Origin: an uncultured Prevotella sp.
GTDB lineage: Bacteria; Bacteroidota; Bacteroidia; Bacteroidales; Bacteroidaceae
Direction: 5' to 3'
Assembly (NCBI GenBank): GCA_937892695.1
Contig: CALBJK010000174.1
Location: 1 to 9,571 of the forward strand
Length of the DNA: 9,571 nucleotides
The notes under the pieces were generated by a model, which searched no databases, had not been told where the DNA came from, and saw nothing but the letters and a program-made list of their open reading frames with translations. Shown here piece by piece: positions 1 through 6,897 of the stretch. Position 1 is the first letter of the stretch, and each line of letters opens with the position of its first letter. Position numbers and translations under genes: made by a program.

Positions 1-2
1 AA

Positions 3-59
3 CCGGGGATGGGGCACTGTGTAGTTACTACAGTCTTAAATGAAAGAGCCGTGATCTAA
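3..59 (+). CDS. Possible 3' end of an upstream gene (very uncertain)
   Basis: All three plus-strand frames are open at the window edge. They stop at 22-24 (TAG), 41-43 (TGA) and 57-59 (TAA). The longest, entered here, gives an 18-residue tail ending in ...TVLNERAVI, which looks protein-like, but the frame ending at 43 is also plausible. I do not recognise the protein. The tRNA promoter begins shortly afterwards, so an upstream plus-strand gene ending here would fit. A small imperfect hairpin (16-34; GTAG and CTAC around TTA) lies in the same stretch. The choice of frame is a guess. Confidence 0.15.
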   Translation, partial: PGMGHCVVTTVLNERAVI

Positions 60-81
60 GTTGAAAAAATACAGCCAAATG

Positions 82-113
82 TTTGGCAGTTTGAGAATAA
101 AGAATTACCTTTG
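82..113 (+). promoter_or_regulatory. Bacteroidota-type promoter of the tRNA-Ser/tRNA-Glu unit
   Basis: TTTG at 82-85 is followed, after a 20-base spacer, by TACCTTTG at 106-113. This matches the Bacteroidota primary sigma consensus (-33 TTTG, -7 TAnnTTTG) exactly in both boxes. Transcription would start at about 117-120, some 45 bases before tRNA-Ser. The -33 box lies in the right arm of a dyad, GCCAAA (74-79) and TTTGGC (82-87). A second TTTG at 90-93 is too close to the -7 box to serve as the -33 element. Confidence 0.75.
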
Positions 114-151
114 CACTCGCATTAAAGAAACGAGTGCTTCAGCGATCTGAA
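114..151 (+). promoter_or_regulatory. Tandem inverted repeats across the start site and tRNA leader
   Basis: CACTCG (114-119) is complementary to CGAGTG (131-136). Two bases later TTCAG (138-142) pairs with CTGAA (147-151) across a CGAT loop. The first left arm straddles the predicted start site, so that repeat may act as DNA or only partly as RNA. The second should form a leader hairpin removed during 5' maturation of tRNA-Ser. The role is inferred; the repeats are exact. Confidence 0.4.
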
Positions 152-163
152 TAACTCCGAAAT

Positions 164-250
164 GGAAGTTTGGGTGAGTGGCTGAAACCAGTAGTTTGCT
201 AAACTGCCGTACGGGTAACCGTACCGGGGGTTCGAATCCCCCAGCTTCCG
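164..250 (+). tRNA. tRNA-Ser(GCU)
   Basis: This tRNA decodes AGC and AGU serine codons. The acceptor arm GGAAGTT (164-170) pairs with AGCTTCC (243-249) with one G-U, and the discriminator is G250, as usual for serine. The anticodon stem GTAGT/ACTGC encloses the loop TTGCTAA (196-202), with anticodon GCT at 198-200. A long class II variable arm (GTACGG and CCGTAC around GTAA) and a perfect T arm (GGGGG, loop TTCGAAT, CCCCC, 226-242) confirm serine identity. No CCA is encoded. It is the first gene of a two-tRNA transcript and lies 26 bases before tRNA-Glu. Confidence 0.97.
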
Positions 251-276
251 CTCCGTTTCAGATGCAATAACCAGAT

Positions 277-348
277 GGTGGATTCATCTAATGGTTAGGA
301 TACAAGATTCTCAATCTTGGCATAGGGGTTCGATTCCCCTATCCACTA
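277..348 (+). tRNA. tRNA-Glu(CUC)
   Basis: This tRNA decodes GAG. The anticodon stem CAAGA/TCTTG encloses TTCTCAA (308-314), with anticodon CTC at 310-312. The D arm (ATC paired with GAT, with GGTTAGG in the loop region) has the usual tRNA-Glu look, and the T arm is AGGGG, loop TTCGATT, CCCCT (324-340). The acceptor GGTGGAT (277-283) pairs with ATCCACT (341-347), so pair 1-72 is a G-U wobble, and the discriminator is A348. No CCA is encoded. Bacteria usually read both Glu codons with a UUC-anticodon tRNA, so this is probably a supplementary GAG reader. The terminator stem begins at its last base. Confidence 0.95.
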
Positions 349-391
349 CAAGAAAAGCTTCAGGAACTAAGGTTCTTGGAGCTTTTCTTGT
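348..391 (+). terminator. Terminator hairpin of the tRNA unit
   Basis: The left arm 348-367 pairs with the right arm 372-391 around a TAAG loop. This is a 20-bp stem with two G-U wobbles (360-379 and 363-376); the outer twelve pairs are perfect. The right arm itself carries TTTTCTT, but no clean T run follows. The stem starts on the discriminator base of tRNA-Glu. The near symmetry means it could also act on minus-strand transcripts. Confidence 0.7.
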
Positions 392-398
392 AATTGCT

Positions 399-516
399 GA
401 CGGCCTCCTCTGTTTGAGAGACGCACCAAAGTGCCGTCTCTTGGATGTGGTACTATGTCAGGAAAAGGTTGACACCCACACCGGAGAAGGCACACCTCCG
501 GCGTTTCTCTTCATAT
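399..516 (+). ncRNA. Candidate small structured RNA
   Basis: Two consecutive hairpins and a terminator occupy this gap. Hairpin A is AGAGACG (417-423) with CGTCTCT (435-441), extended inward by CAC/GTG past a bulged C434, with loop CAAA. Hairpin B is TGTGG (446-450) with CCACA (476-480), an internal loop, then TGTCA (456-460) with TGACA (470-474). The terminator follows directly. An alternative pairing, GACGGC (399-404) with GCCGTC (433-438), would disrupt hairpin A. I see no TAnnTTTG promoter directly upstream, so the RNA could come from read-through of the tRNA unit. I recognise no known RNA family, and no convincing protein is encoded. Confidence 0.3.
481..516 (+). terminator. Plus-strand terminator
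   Basis: CCGGAG (481-486) pairs with CTCCGG (496-501) around a 9-base loop and is followed by a T-rich tail (503-519). The T-rich side is only on the plus-strand exit, so it ends transcription coming from the tRNA side, or the candidate RNA before it. Confidence 0.5.
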
Positions 517-581
517 TTTAATCATTAAAAATCTTTATAATCGGTTTGGTGTACTTGTGGTACGTACTTCTTTCGATTTTT

Positions 582-1706
582 TCAAATTCTTTTATAATAT
601 CTCGGTTTATATCCGGCGGACGGGACAGTACCGAAAAGGGCTGTCAGTTCTCGCATCAACAGGTCGGGGCGGAACGTCGACTCTTCAAAATAAAGGGTGG
701 CTGTGTTGCTGCATCCGAATATCCTCCCTTCCGTAAACGCCTTTATCTGTTTGTAGCCTTCATATTCGGCAAGGAGGTCGGGGCGTGTCGGAGCAGTGTT
801 TCCGCTGTAGGCAAAGAGCCAGATGTCTGCATTGTGGGCCTTGTCGATGACTGTCTCAGAAGACAAGGCCAATGAACCGCTGTGATTGTCGGAAGCAAAC
901 GGATAGCGTGCTCCTGCGTCGGTGAGCAGCTGCGACATGGTGCTGTTGCCGCCCGGACAGTACCATACGCTGCCGGTCTTGCGCTCGGTGATGACCGTGG
1001 GGCGGTGTTTGGCACGGCTTGCGGTTCGTTTCAGCGCGGTGTAGGTGCTGTCGACGACGTGAAAAAGGGAGTCGGCACGTCGGCCGCAGCCGAAAAGCCG
1101 ACCATAGAATCGCATCCATTCGGCACGTCCCAGAGCAGAAGTCTCCATGTACTCGGCGCAGAGGATGAGCGGTGTTCCGGTTCGGGTGAGTTGGCTGTAG
1201 TTGCTGTTCTCATATGGGGAGAGCAACATCGCTTGCGGACGAAGTTCGACTATCCGCTCTACGTTCGGATTCATGCTGTTGCCGCAGTCGGCTATATGGC
1301 CTGTTTGTACGCCATTCCGGATTGACTGCAGATTAATATATTTCGCATCGCATACTCCCTTGATGCAGCTTTCTGCACCGAGAGCTGACAGTAGATAGCA
1401 GTGGGGCGAGGTGAAGACAACGCTGCTCTTAACCGGCGTATATACCACGGTGCCCTCTGGCAAATCCTTTACCCATGCCGAATCCTTGCGGTCGACGAGG
1501 ACGTAACGTTGCAGGGTCTGACCCTCTTTCCATGGGTTTTCGAGCGACACGACTGTGTATTTGTCGTATTCAATCATCGTGATATGTCTGGCGTAGGCCA
1601 TCTGTATGGTGTCGCCTCCGATGGTTTGCCGTTGGCTGTCCGTGTTGTGTTTGCAGCCAATTAGAGTTGATGCTAGCAGCAGAATGAAGAATATTGTTTT
1701 TCTCAT
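582..1706 (-). CDS. Lipoprotein, ABC transporter substrate-binding protein (iron-siderophore/cobalamin type)
   Basis: A 374-residue lipoprotein predicted to capture a metal chelate (siderophore-iron, heme or cobalamin) for an ABC importer; the ligand cannot be told. Residues 1-18 are a lipoprotein signal: MRK, a hydrophobic stretch, then the lipobox LIGC with lipidated Cys18. The body fits the periplasmic binding fold of the TroA/BtuF class (PF01497). The segment around 109-124 has the usual 'Gly...Ile-Lys-Gly-Val' form. The stretch PNVERIVELRPQAMLLSP (147-164) is the family signature 'NxErIxeLkPDlVi'. A C-terminal FRPDLLMRELTALF (346-359) is also typical. No permease or ATPase gene is in the window, so its transporter is elsewhere or lost. 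It follows yaaA after 55 bases on the same strand and is probably co-transcribed. ATG at 1706 is chosen because it gives a complete signal peptide. Confidence 0.85.
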   Translation of the reverse strand: MRKTIFFILLLASTLIGCKHNTDSQRQTIGGDTIQMAYARHITMIEYDKYTVVSLENPWKEGQTLQRYVLVDRKDSAWVKDLPEGTVVYTPVKSSVVFTSPHCYLLSALGAESCIKGVCDAKYINLQSIRNGVQTGHIADCGNSMNPNVERIVELRPQAMLLSPYENSNYSQLTRTGTPLILCAEYMETSALGRAEWMRFYGRLFGCGRRADSLFHVVDSTYTALKRTASRAKHRPTVITERKTGSVWYCPGGNSTMSQLLTDAGARYPFASDNHSGSLALSSETVIDKAHNADIWLFAYSGNTAPTRPDLLAEYEGYKQIKAFTEGRIFGCSNTATLYFEESTFRPDLLMRELTALFGTVPSAGYKPRYYKRI

Positions 1707-1761
1707 GCGTTATATTTTTGCTTGTTGTCCTTATTTTTCGTCCGACGGCTTGGGGCGGCTG

Positions 1762-2526
1762 TTATGGTTGCTCCTGTACGTATATGGGGCGGTCGGGAGT
1801 ACTATCCGATGTATTGTAGGTGAAGCCTTCGAAGCTGAAATCGCGTAGCTTGGATGGGGCGCTTATCCGCTCTTTTATGAGGTAACGCGCCATAGCTCCA
1901 CGACACATTTTGGAGTAGATTACGATGGTTCTGAGCCGTCCTCCACGGCTGACGTAGAATTCGGGACGTATTACCCTTATCTTTTTTTCAACTTTGCGCC
2001 AGTCGAAGAGCCGTCTCATCTCTTTGCTTGCGATGTCGACCAGTGTGCCGCCGTCGGAGTTGACTGCGTCGATGAGGGTGTCGGTGAGAAAGGGCTTCCA
2101 ATAGTCGAACATGGTCTTGTCGTTGTCGGGCAGCTTGACATTGCCTTCCATCCTGTAGCATTTTATTTCGTCCATAGGACGCAACAGACCGTAGAGGAAC
2201 GATGTGATCAGAAGATGTTTCTGTGCGTAGGCGAAGTCGTAAGTCGTGAAACTTTCCGGTGCGATGTATTTGAAGACTATTCCGGTGTAGGCTAACAGTG
2301 ACTGCAATCCTTTGTCAGGGTCGGCGAAATGGCGGTAGCGCAGCAGGTTGTCGTTGGCAATCTGGGTGTTGCATCCGAGCATGTCGGCTATTTCCTCGGC
2401 ATCATATCTTGTCATTTGCAGAGCGTTGGCAGTAGCCTGTTCTTTGAACATAGGTTCGCTGACGAGCCTTGGCCTTGCATTGCTCGTCTGGCTCATGTCC
2501 TTTGCGCATCCTATAAGTATTTTCAT
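1762..2526 (-). CDS. yaaA: Peroxide-stress protein, YaaA/DUF328 family
   Basis: A 254-residue YaaA-family protein (PF03883; E. coli YaaA has 258 residues). In E. coli, YaaA is induced by OxyR and lowers free intracellular iron during hydrogen peroxide stress; DNA-binding activity has also been reported. Visible family blocks are YTGIVF (80-85), the long central block from SFLYGLLRP to CYRMEG (109-128), KMCRGAMARYLI (206-217) and the C-terminal FSFEGFTYN (230-238). The N-terminus MKILIGCAKDM corresponds to the 'LSPAK' start of the family but lacks the Ser-Pro, which is common divergence. It has its own transcription unit after the lpd terminator and leads into the lipoprotein gene. I find no exact TTTG/TAnnTTTG promoter in 2527-2664, so how it is expressed is unclear. 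No sign of frameshift. Confidence 0.93.
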   Translation of the reverse strand: MKILIGCAKDMSQTSNARPRLVSEPMFKEQATANALQMTRYDAEEIADMLGCNTQIANDNLLRYRHFADPDKGLQSLLAYTGIVFKYIAPESFTTYDFAYAQKHLLITSFLYGLLRPMDEIKCYRMEGNVKLPDNDKTMFDYWKPFLTDTLIDAVNSDGGTLVDIASKEMRRLFDWRKVEKKIRVIRPEFYVSRGGRLRTIVIYSKMCRGAMARYLIKERISAPSKLRDFSFEGFTYNTSDSTPDRPIYVQEQP

Positions 2527-2665
2527 AAAGCCGGTTTTGTCGTTTTATTAATAACGCCCGAAGTCGTAAAAGATTGTGTGAGGTTCATGTTGTGTCGCTT
2601 GACAAATGCGTTTTTCTGTGTGTTTTCCTGTTTTTTGCGAATGCGTAGTTTAGATATTGCGTATG

Positions 2666-2713
2666 AAAAAACGTGGACTGACATGCTGTTCGGCTTGCCA
2701 GTCCACGCTTTTT
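2666..2713 (-). terminator. Terminator at the end of the glycine cleavage operon (bidirectional shape)
   Basis: CGTGGACTG (2672-2680) pairs perfectly with CAGTCCACG (2699-2707). Six A's (2666-2671) lie on one side and five T's (2709-2713) on the other, so both strands read as stem plus U run. It lies 32 bases past the lpd stop and separates the glycine cleavage operon from yaaA. Confidence 0.85.
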
Positions 2714-2745
2714 GCATTGTCTTGAATGTTTTTCTGTCTTGATTC

Positions 2746-4107
2746 TCACACCACAAGATCGTGAAGAATCTCTGATAGGGTAGGGTGGGTGTAAACGATG
2801 TCGGCCATATCGGCGGCTGTAGCGTCCTTGTTCATGAGTATTGCCACTTCTTGTATCAGGTCGGAAGCATGTGCTCCGAAAGCGTGACAACCGAGAATTC
2901 GGCCGTCAGCGGCGACCATCAGTTTCACCATACCGTCTGTTTCGTCCATGGCCAGAGCTTTGCCGTTGGAGCGGTAGAAGCCTTTCCGACATTCATATCC
3001 TACGGCAAGCTCTTTGCAACGGTCTTCACTCAGTCCGACGCATGCGGCTTCGGGATGGGTGAAGATGGCTGAAGGCATTATGTCAAACCTGATGTTATCG
3101 GTCTTGCCGAGTATACGGTTGACGACATGCAGCCCTTGGTATGTGGCTGCATGAGCCAGAAGGCAGCGTCCGTTCACGTCGCCTATGGCGTACACCCCGT
3201 CGATGTTTGTCATGAAGTTGTCGTCGACGACGATGCCTTTACCGTCGGTGCTGATACCCGCTTCGTCCAGACCGAGACCATCAGTAGAGGCGGCGCGTCC
3301 GGTAGCTATCATTACGGCGTCGGCTTCTACGCTCTGTTGCTTGCCTTTACGCTCGAACAATACGGAGAGTGACGGCTTGCTGTCAGAGCCAGAGCGGGTT
3401 ATCGACTGGACGCATGACTGCATGAAAAATTCTACTCCACGCTTCGATATGGTCTGACGCAGACGCTTGGCTATGTCGCTGTCGAGCGAAGGCAGAGCTT
3501 CTTTCAGATATTCGATTACGGTAACTTTGCTGCCGAAACTGCTGAATATTGACGCAAATTCCATTCCGATGACACCGGCTCCGATGATGCAGAGTCTTTG
3601 AGGAATAGCCTTGGCGGCAAGCAGTCCTGTCGAGTCGAGAACGCCATGGAGTTGTGTCCCCTCTATAGGTGGTGTCTTTGGACGCGACCCTGTTGCGATT
3701 ATGACATTGTCGGCTGTGTACTCTTCGTCGCCTATCTCGACGGTCTTTGGCCCTTTGAAGCGGGCAAAACCGTGAAAGAAAGTTATTCCCGGCGACTTCA
3801 TCAGCTGTTCCACACCGCTACGCAGTGTGCTGACAACGTTGTTCTTGCGCTCTGTTATTGCTGCATAGTCGATGTCATAGCTGAGGTTTTCAAGTCCTAA
3901 AGCACTGGCTTTGCGCAATGTATCGATAATTTCAGCGTTCTTGCACAGCGTCTTTGTCGGTATGCATCCGTAGTTAAGGCAAGTACCTCCGGCATCTTTC
4001 GCTTCGGCGATGACGACGTTTTTACCATGTAGGGCGGCATGGAGTGCGGCCCTATATCCCCCCGGACCGCTTCCGATGATGATGATGTCAGTCTTTGTCA
4101 TGCTCAT
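2746..4107 (-). CDS. lpd: Dihydrolipoyl dehydrogenase (L-protein of glycine cleavage)
   Basis: A flavin enzyme (453 residues, normal length) that reoxidises the dihydrolipoyl arm of GcvH with NAD+. The N-terminal FAD site is GSGPGG (12-17). The redox disulfide is in GGTCLNYGCIPTK (Cys43 and Cys48). The NAD motif GAGVIG is at about 176-181. A second FAD contact, YAIGD, is at about 306-310. The catalytic His-Glu pair lies in HPTLSE (His441, Glu446) in the C-terminal dimer domain. The start overlaps the gcvPB stop by four bases (ATGA), which implies translational coupling; a second Met codon two codons on (4099-4101) is an alternative start. Being last in the gcv cluster, it most likely serves glycine cleavage, though Lpd can be shared with 2-oxoacid dehydrogenases. 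Confidence 0.96.
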   Translation of the reverse strand: MSMTKTDIIIIGSGPGGYRAALHAALHGKNVVIAEAKDAGGTCLNYGCIPTKTLCKNAEIIDTLRKASALGLENLSYDIDYAAITERKNNVVSTLRSGVEQLMKSPGITFFHGFARFKGPKTVEIGDEEYTADNVIIATGSRPKTPPIEGTQLHGVLDSTGLLAAKAIPQRLCIIGAGVIGMEFASIFSSFGSKVTVIEYLKEALPSLDSDIAKRLRQTISKRGVEFFMQSCVQSITRSGSDSKPSLSVLFERKGKQQSVEADAVMIATGRAASTDGLGLDEAGISTDGKGIVVDDNFMTNIDGVYAIGDVNGRCLLAHAATYQGLHVVNRILGKTDNIRFDIMPSAIFTHPEAACVGLSEDRCKELAVGYECRKGFYRSNGKALAMDETDGMVKLMVAADGRILGCHAFGAHASDLIQEVAILMNKDATAADMADIVYTHPTLSEILHDLVV

Positions 4108-5558
4108 TCTTCCGCTTTGAGTTGCCTGTATGTAACGATCGGATGCTTTGCGGCGAGCACGTCGTCTACACGTCCTATCGGAGTTGAGACAGGAGCCGAC
4201 TTCACCGTTTCGGGTTGTTCTATAGCTTCTTTTGCTATTTTGTGCATTGTGTCGATAAAGCCGTCAATGGTTTCGAGACTCTCGCTTTCGGTCGGTTCTA
4301 TCATCATCGACTCGTGGAAGAGCAATGGAAAATAGATTGTCGGAGCGTGGAAACCGTAGTCGAGCAGACGTTTGGCCACGTCCATTGTCGTTACTCCAGT
4401 GCTCTTATCCCTCAGTCCGTCGAAGACAAACTCGTGTTTAGAAAGTCCGCTGATAGGCAGAAGATAGTCGTCTTTGAGCTGTTCCTTTATATAAGTGGCA
4501 TTGAGCGTGGCGAGCGGACCTACTCGGCAGATATTCTCTTTTCCCAGACTCAGAATGTATGATAAGGCTCGCAACACTACGGCGAAGTTGCCGAAGAAGC
4601 TGCTTATGCTCATTTCCTGGCTATTGTCGACCGTGTAGCGTCCGCCTTCTTTCTTTATGTGGGGCGACGGAAGCAGTTCTTCCAGACCCTTTCTCACGCC
4701 GACCGGACCCGAACCAGGACCTCCTCCGCCGTGCGGAGTGGAGAAGGTCTTGTGCAAATTGGTGTGCATCACGTCGAATCCCATGTCTCCCGGACGACAT
4801 ACTCCAAGCATCGGGTTGAGGTTGGCACCGTCATAGTACATCAGTCCTCCACAGTCGTGAACGAGCTGCGCAATCTCGGGTATTCCGTGTTCGAACAGTC
4901 CGAGCGTATTAGGATTTGTCATCATCATTCCGGCTACGGTTTCGTCGAGCAGCGGGCGCAGGTTCTCTATGTCAACCAGTCCGTCTGGCGTGCTCTTCAC
5001 TTCGATTACTTCGAGTCCGCACACCGCCGCCGAAGCTGGGTTGGTGCCGTGAGCCGAGTCGGGCACAATAATCTTTGTACGTTTGTCGTCGCCGCGATTA
5101 TGGTGGTAGGCACGTATAATCATCAGTCCGGTAAGTTCTCCGTGTGCTCCGGCAAATGGGTTCAGGGTGAACTCGCTTAGTCCTGCTATCGACGAAAGAG
5201 CCTTCTGCATAGTGTACAAAGCTTCGAGAGCGCCCTGGCAGGTAGCTTCGGGTTGAAGCGGGTGAAGATTGGCGATAGCGGGCATGGCCGCTATTTCCTC
5301 GTTGATGACAGGGTTGTACTTCATCGTACAACTGCCTAACGGATAGAATCCGTTGTCCACACCGAAGTTGTTGCCGCTAAGGTTTGTGTAGTGGCGAACA
5401 ACCGTCAGTTCGTCGCATTCTGGCAGTTCGGCATCGTGGCTACGCCTTAGCGATTCGGGCAGTTCGTAGTCGCCGAAGTCATCTTCAGGCAACGAATAGC
5501 CTTTACGTCCCTTGTGGGACAGTTCGAAAATGAGGTTTCCGTATAGTCTGTTGTTCAT
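4104..5558 (-). CDS. gcvPB: Glycine dehydrogenase (decarboxylating) subunit 2, P-protein C-terminal half
   Basis: The PLP-bearing subunit of the two-subunit P-protein (484 residues). With GcvPA it decarboxylates glycine and transfers the aminomethyl group to lipoyl-GcvH. The PLP Schiff-base lysine is about Lys270 in HTNLHKTFSTPHGGGGPGSG (265-284), whose Gly-rich stretch is the P-protein hallmark. SAHGTNPASAA (168-178) and FYPLGSCTMKYNP (71-83) are further signature blocks, and YYDGANLN (241-248) carries the PLP-ring Asp. It is intact, overlaps the gcvPA stop by four bases (ATGA) and the lpd start in the same way. An AGGAGG lies seven bases before its ATG, unusual in this phylum. In many bacteria both halves are fused in one protein of about 950 residues; here they are clearly separate. 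Confidence 0.97.
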   Translation of the reverse strand: MNNRLYGNLIFELSHKGRKGYSLPEDDFGDYELPESLRRSHDAELPECDELTVVRHYTNLSGNNFGVDNGFYPLGSCTMKYNPVINEEIAAMPAIANLHPLQPEATCQGALEALYTMQKALSSIAGLSEFTLNPFAGAHGELTGLMIIRAYHHNRGDDKRTKIIVPDSAHGTNPASAAVCGLEVIEVKSTPDGLVDIENLRPLLDETVAGMMMTNPNTLGLFEHGIPEIAQLVHDCGGLMYYDGANLNPMLGVCRPGDMGFDVMHTNLHKTFSTPHGGGGPGSGPVGVRKGLEELLPSPHIKKEGGRYTVDNSQEMSISSFFGNFAVVLRALSYILSLGKENICRVGPLATLNATYIKEQLKDDYLLPISGLSKHEFVFDGLRDKSTGVTTMDVAKRLLDYGFHAPTIYFPLLFHESMMIEPTESESLETIDGFIDTMHKIAKEAIEQPETVKSAPVSTPIGRVDDVLAAKHPIVTYRQLKAEE

Positions 5559-6886
5559 CTTGAAGCCTCCTCGGTTATCAGTTTGACAAGTGTGTCGATT
5601 TCTTCTTTAGTTCGTTTCTCCGTCACGGCGAACATGAGGACATCGTCGGATACTTTTATTCCACCGAAAATGCCATTGTCCAACAGATGCTGTTGCAGTC
5701 TGTCTACGTTGCCGTCGTATCTTACGCAGAACTCGTTGAAGAACGGCCGGTCGTACGCCAAAGCGAAATGTGCGGTCGCTGTCAGTCTGTCGCACAGGTA
5801 GTGGGCACCTTTGTATGATAACATTGCTGCCTCCTTCATACCCTCTTTGCCCATGAGCGACATGTAAATGGTGACGAACAGAGCCATAAGACTCTCGTTG
5901 GAACATATATTCGAGGTTGCTTTCTGACGACGTATGTGCTGTTCTCTGGCTTGCAGCGTGAGAACGAAGCACCGTTGTCCGTGACTGTCTAATGTCTTTC
6001 CGACGATACGTCCCGGCATCTTTCGTATGAGTTTTTCGGTGCAGCACATGTATCCTACTGACGGACCTCCGAAATTCATCGGTATGCCGAGTGACTGGCC
6101 GTCGCCCACAGCAATGTCTGCGCCCCATTCTCCGGGAGTCTTCAACAGGGCAAGGTCGGCGGCGATACCGTTGACAACAAACAGCGATTTGGCTTTATGG
6201 CAAGAGTCGGCAAAGCCCGAATAATCTTCGACAACGCCGTAATAGTTGGGTTGTTGCACTATAACTCCGGCCACGCCACCCTTTGCAAGCTTAGTCTCCA
6301 TGTCGTTTTTGTCGGTTATGCCGTTATCAGAATCGATGAGTTCGACATCGAATCCATGGAATCGGGCATACGTCCTGACCACCTTCAGTACTTTGGAATC
6401 GATGGTAGACGATACGAGAACTCTGTCTGTTTTCTTTGTTGCAGCCATAGCCATGATTGCTGCTTCGGCTGTAGCCGTGCTGCCGTCGTACATCGAAGCA
6501 TTGGAGACGGCCATGCCTGTAAGCTCGGCCATCATGCTTTGGAACTCGAAAATATAGTGCAGAGTGCCTTGTGATATTTCGGCCTGATAGGGTGTGTAGC
6601 TCGTGAGGAACTCGGAACGGCTTACTATCGACGGTATTACTGCCGGGGTGTAATGGTCGTACGAACCGGCTCCGGCAAACACAGTGAGCTGCTTGTTCAT
6701 GCGGCCCAGCCGCTCGAAGTACTGTCTCACCTCAATCTCGCTCATCGACGATGGCAGCTCGTACTCGCCCCTGAAACGCACACTTTCGGGTACGTCGGCA
6801 TAAAGATCGTCGAGCGATTCCATGCCGACGGCCTTGAGCATACGTGAGATGTCCTCGTCGGTTTGTGGGAAATATTTGTATGCCAT
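5555..6886 (-). CDS. gcvPA: Glycine dehydrogenase (decarboxylating) subunit 1, P-protein N-terminal half
   Basis: This 443-residue protein matches the N-terminal half of the P-protein (PF02347). It keeps the fold-type I aminotransferase layout but lacks the PLP lysine, and forms the heterotetramer with GcvPB. Visible blocks are MAYKYFPQTDEDISRML at the start, FAGAGSYDHYTPAVI (70-84), SYTPYQAEISQGTLHYIFEF (96-115) and SMYDGSTATAEA (131-142). Near the end, ATSNICSNESL corresponds to the family's 'ATSNICTNQAL'. The start lies 11 bases after the gcvH stop. The last codons (EEASR) contain the AGGAGG that precedes gcvPB, so this end of the gene doubles as the ribosome site of the next one. Intact. 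Confidence 0.97.
   Translation of the reverse strand: MAYKYFPQTDEDISRMLKAVGMESLDDLYADVPESVRFRGEYELPSSMSEIEVRQYFERLGRMNKQLTVFAGAGSYDHYTPAVIPSIVSRSEFLTSYTPYQAEISQGTLHYIFEFQSMMAELTGMAVSNASMYDGSTATAEAAIMAMAATKKTDRVLVSSTIDSKVLKVVRTYARFHGFDVELIDSDNGITDKNDMETKLAKGGVAGVIVQQPNYYGVVEDYSGFADSCHKAKSLFVVNGIAADLALLKTPGEWGADIAVGDGQSLGIPMNFGGPSVGYMCCTEKLIRKMPGRIVGKTLDSHGQRCFVLTLQAREQHIRRQKATSNICSNESLMALFVTIYMSLMGKEGMKEAAMLSYKGAHYLCDRLTATAHFALAYDRPFFNEFCVRYDGNVDRLQQHLLDNGIFGGIKVSDDVLMFAVTEKRTKEEIDTLVKLITEEASR
5566..5571 (-). promoter_or_regulatory. Shine-Dalgarno AGGAGG before gcvPB
   Basis: On the minus strand AGGAGG ends seven bases before the gcvPB ATG, inside the last gcvPA codons. It matches the 16S anti-SD fully at classic spacing, while the other starts in the cluster have only A-rich or weak purine upstream regions. 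It could boost coupled GcvPB synthesis. It may also be a by-product of the Glu-Glu-Ala codons. Confidence 0.5.
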
Positions 6887-6897
6887 ATCAGTAAGGT

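Noticed and set aside
291..521. Plus-strand open frame of 76 codons
   Set aside because: It starts inside tRNA-Glu and runs through the terminator and the hairpin region; the composition is not protein-like.
539..578. AATCG/CGATT hairpin with GTAC repeats as terminator of the lipoprotein gene
   Set aside because: The stem is only 5 bp with a 30-base interior, and its T run is on the plus-strand side, so it would not end the minus-strand transcript well.
2329..2742. Plus-strand open frame of 137 codons
   Set aside because: It covers the yaaA start in antisense and the lpd terminator, so it is chance openness.
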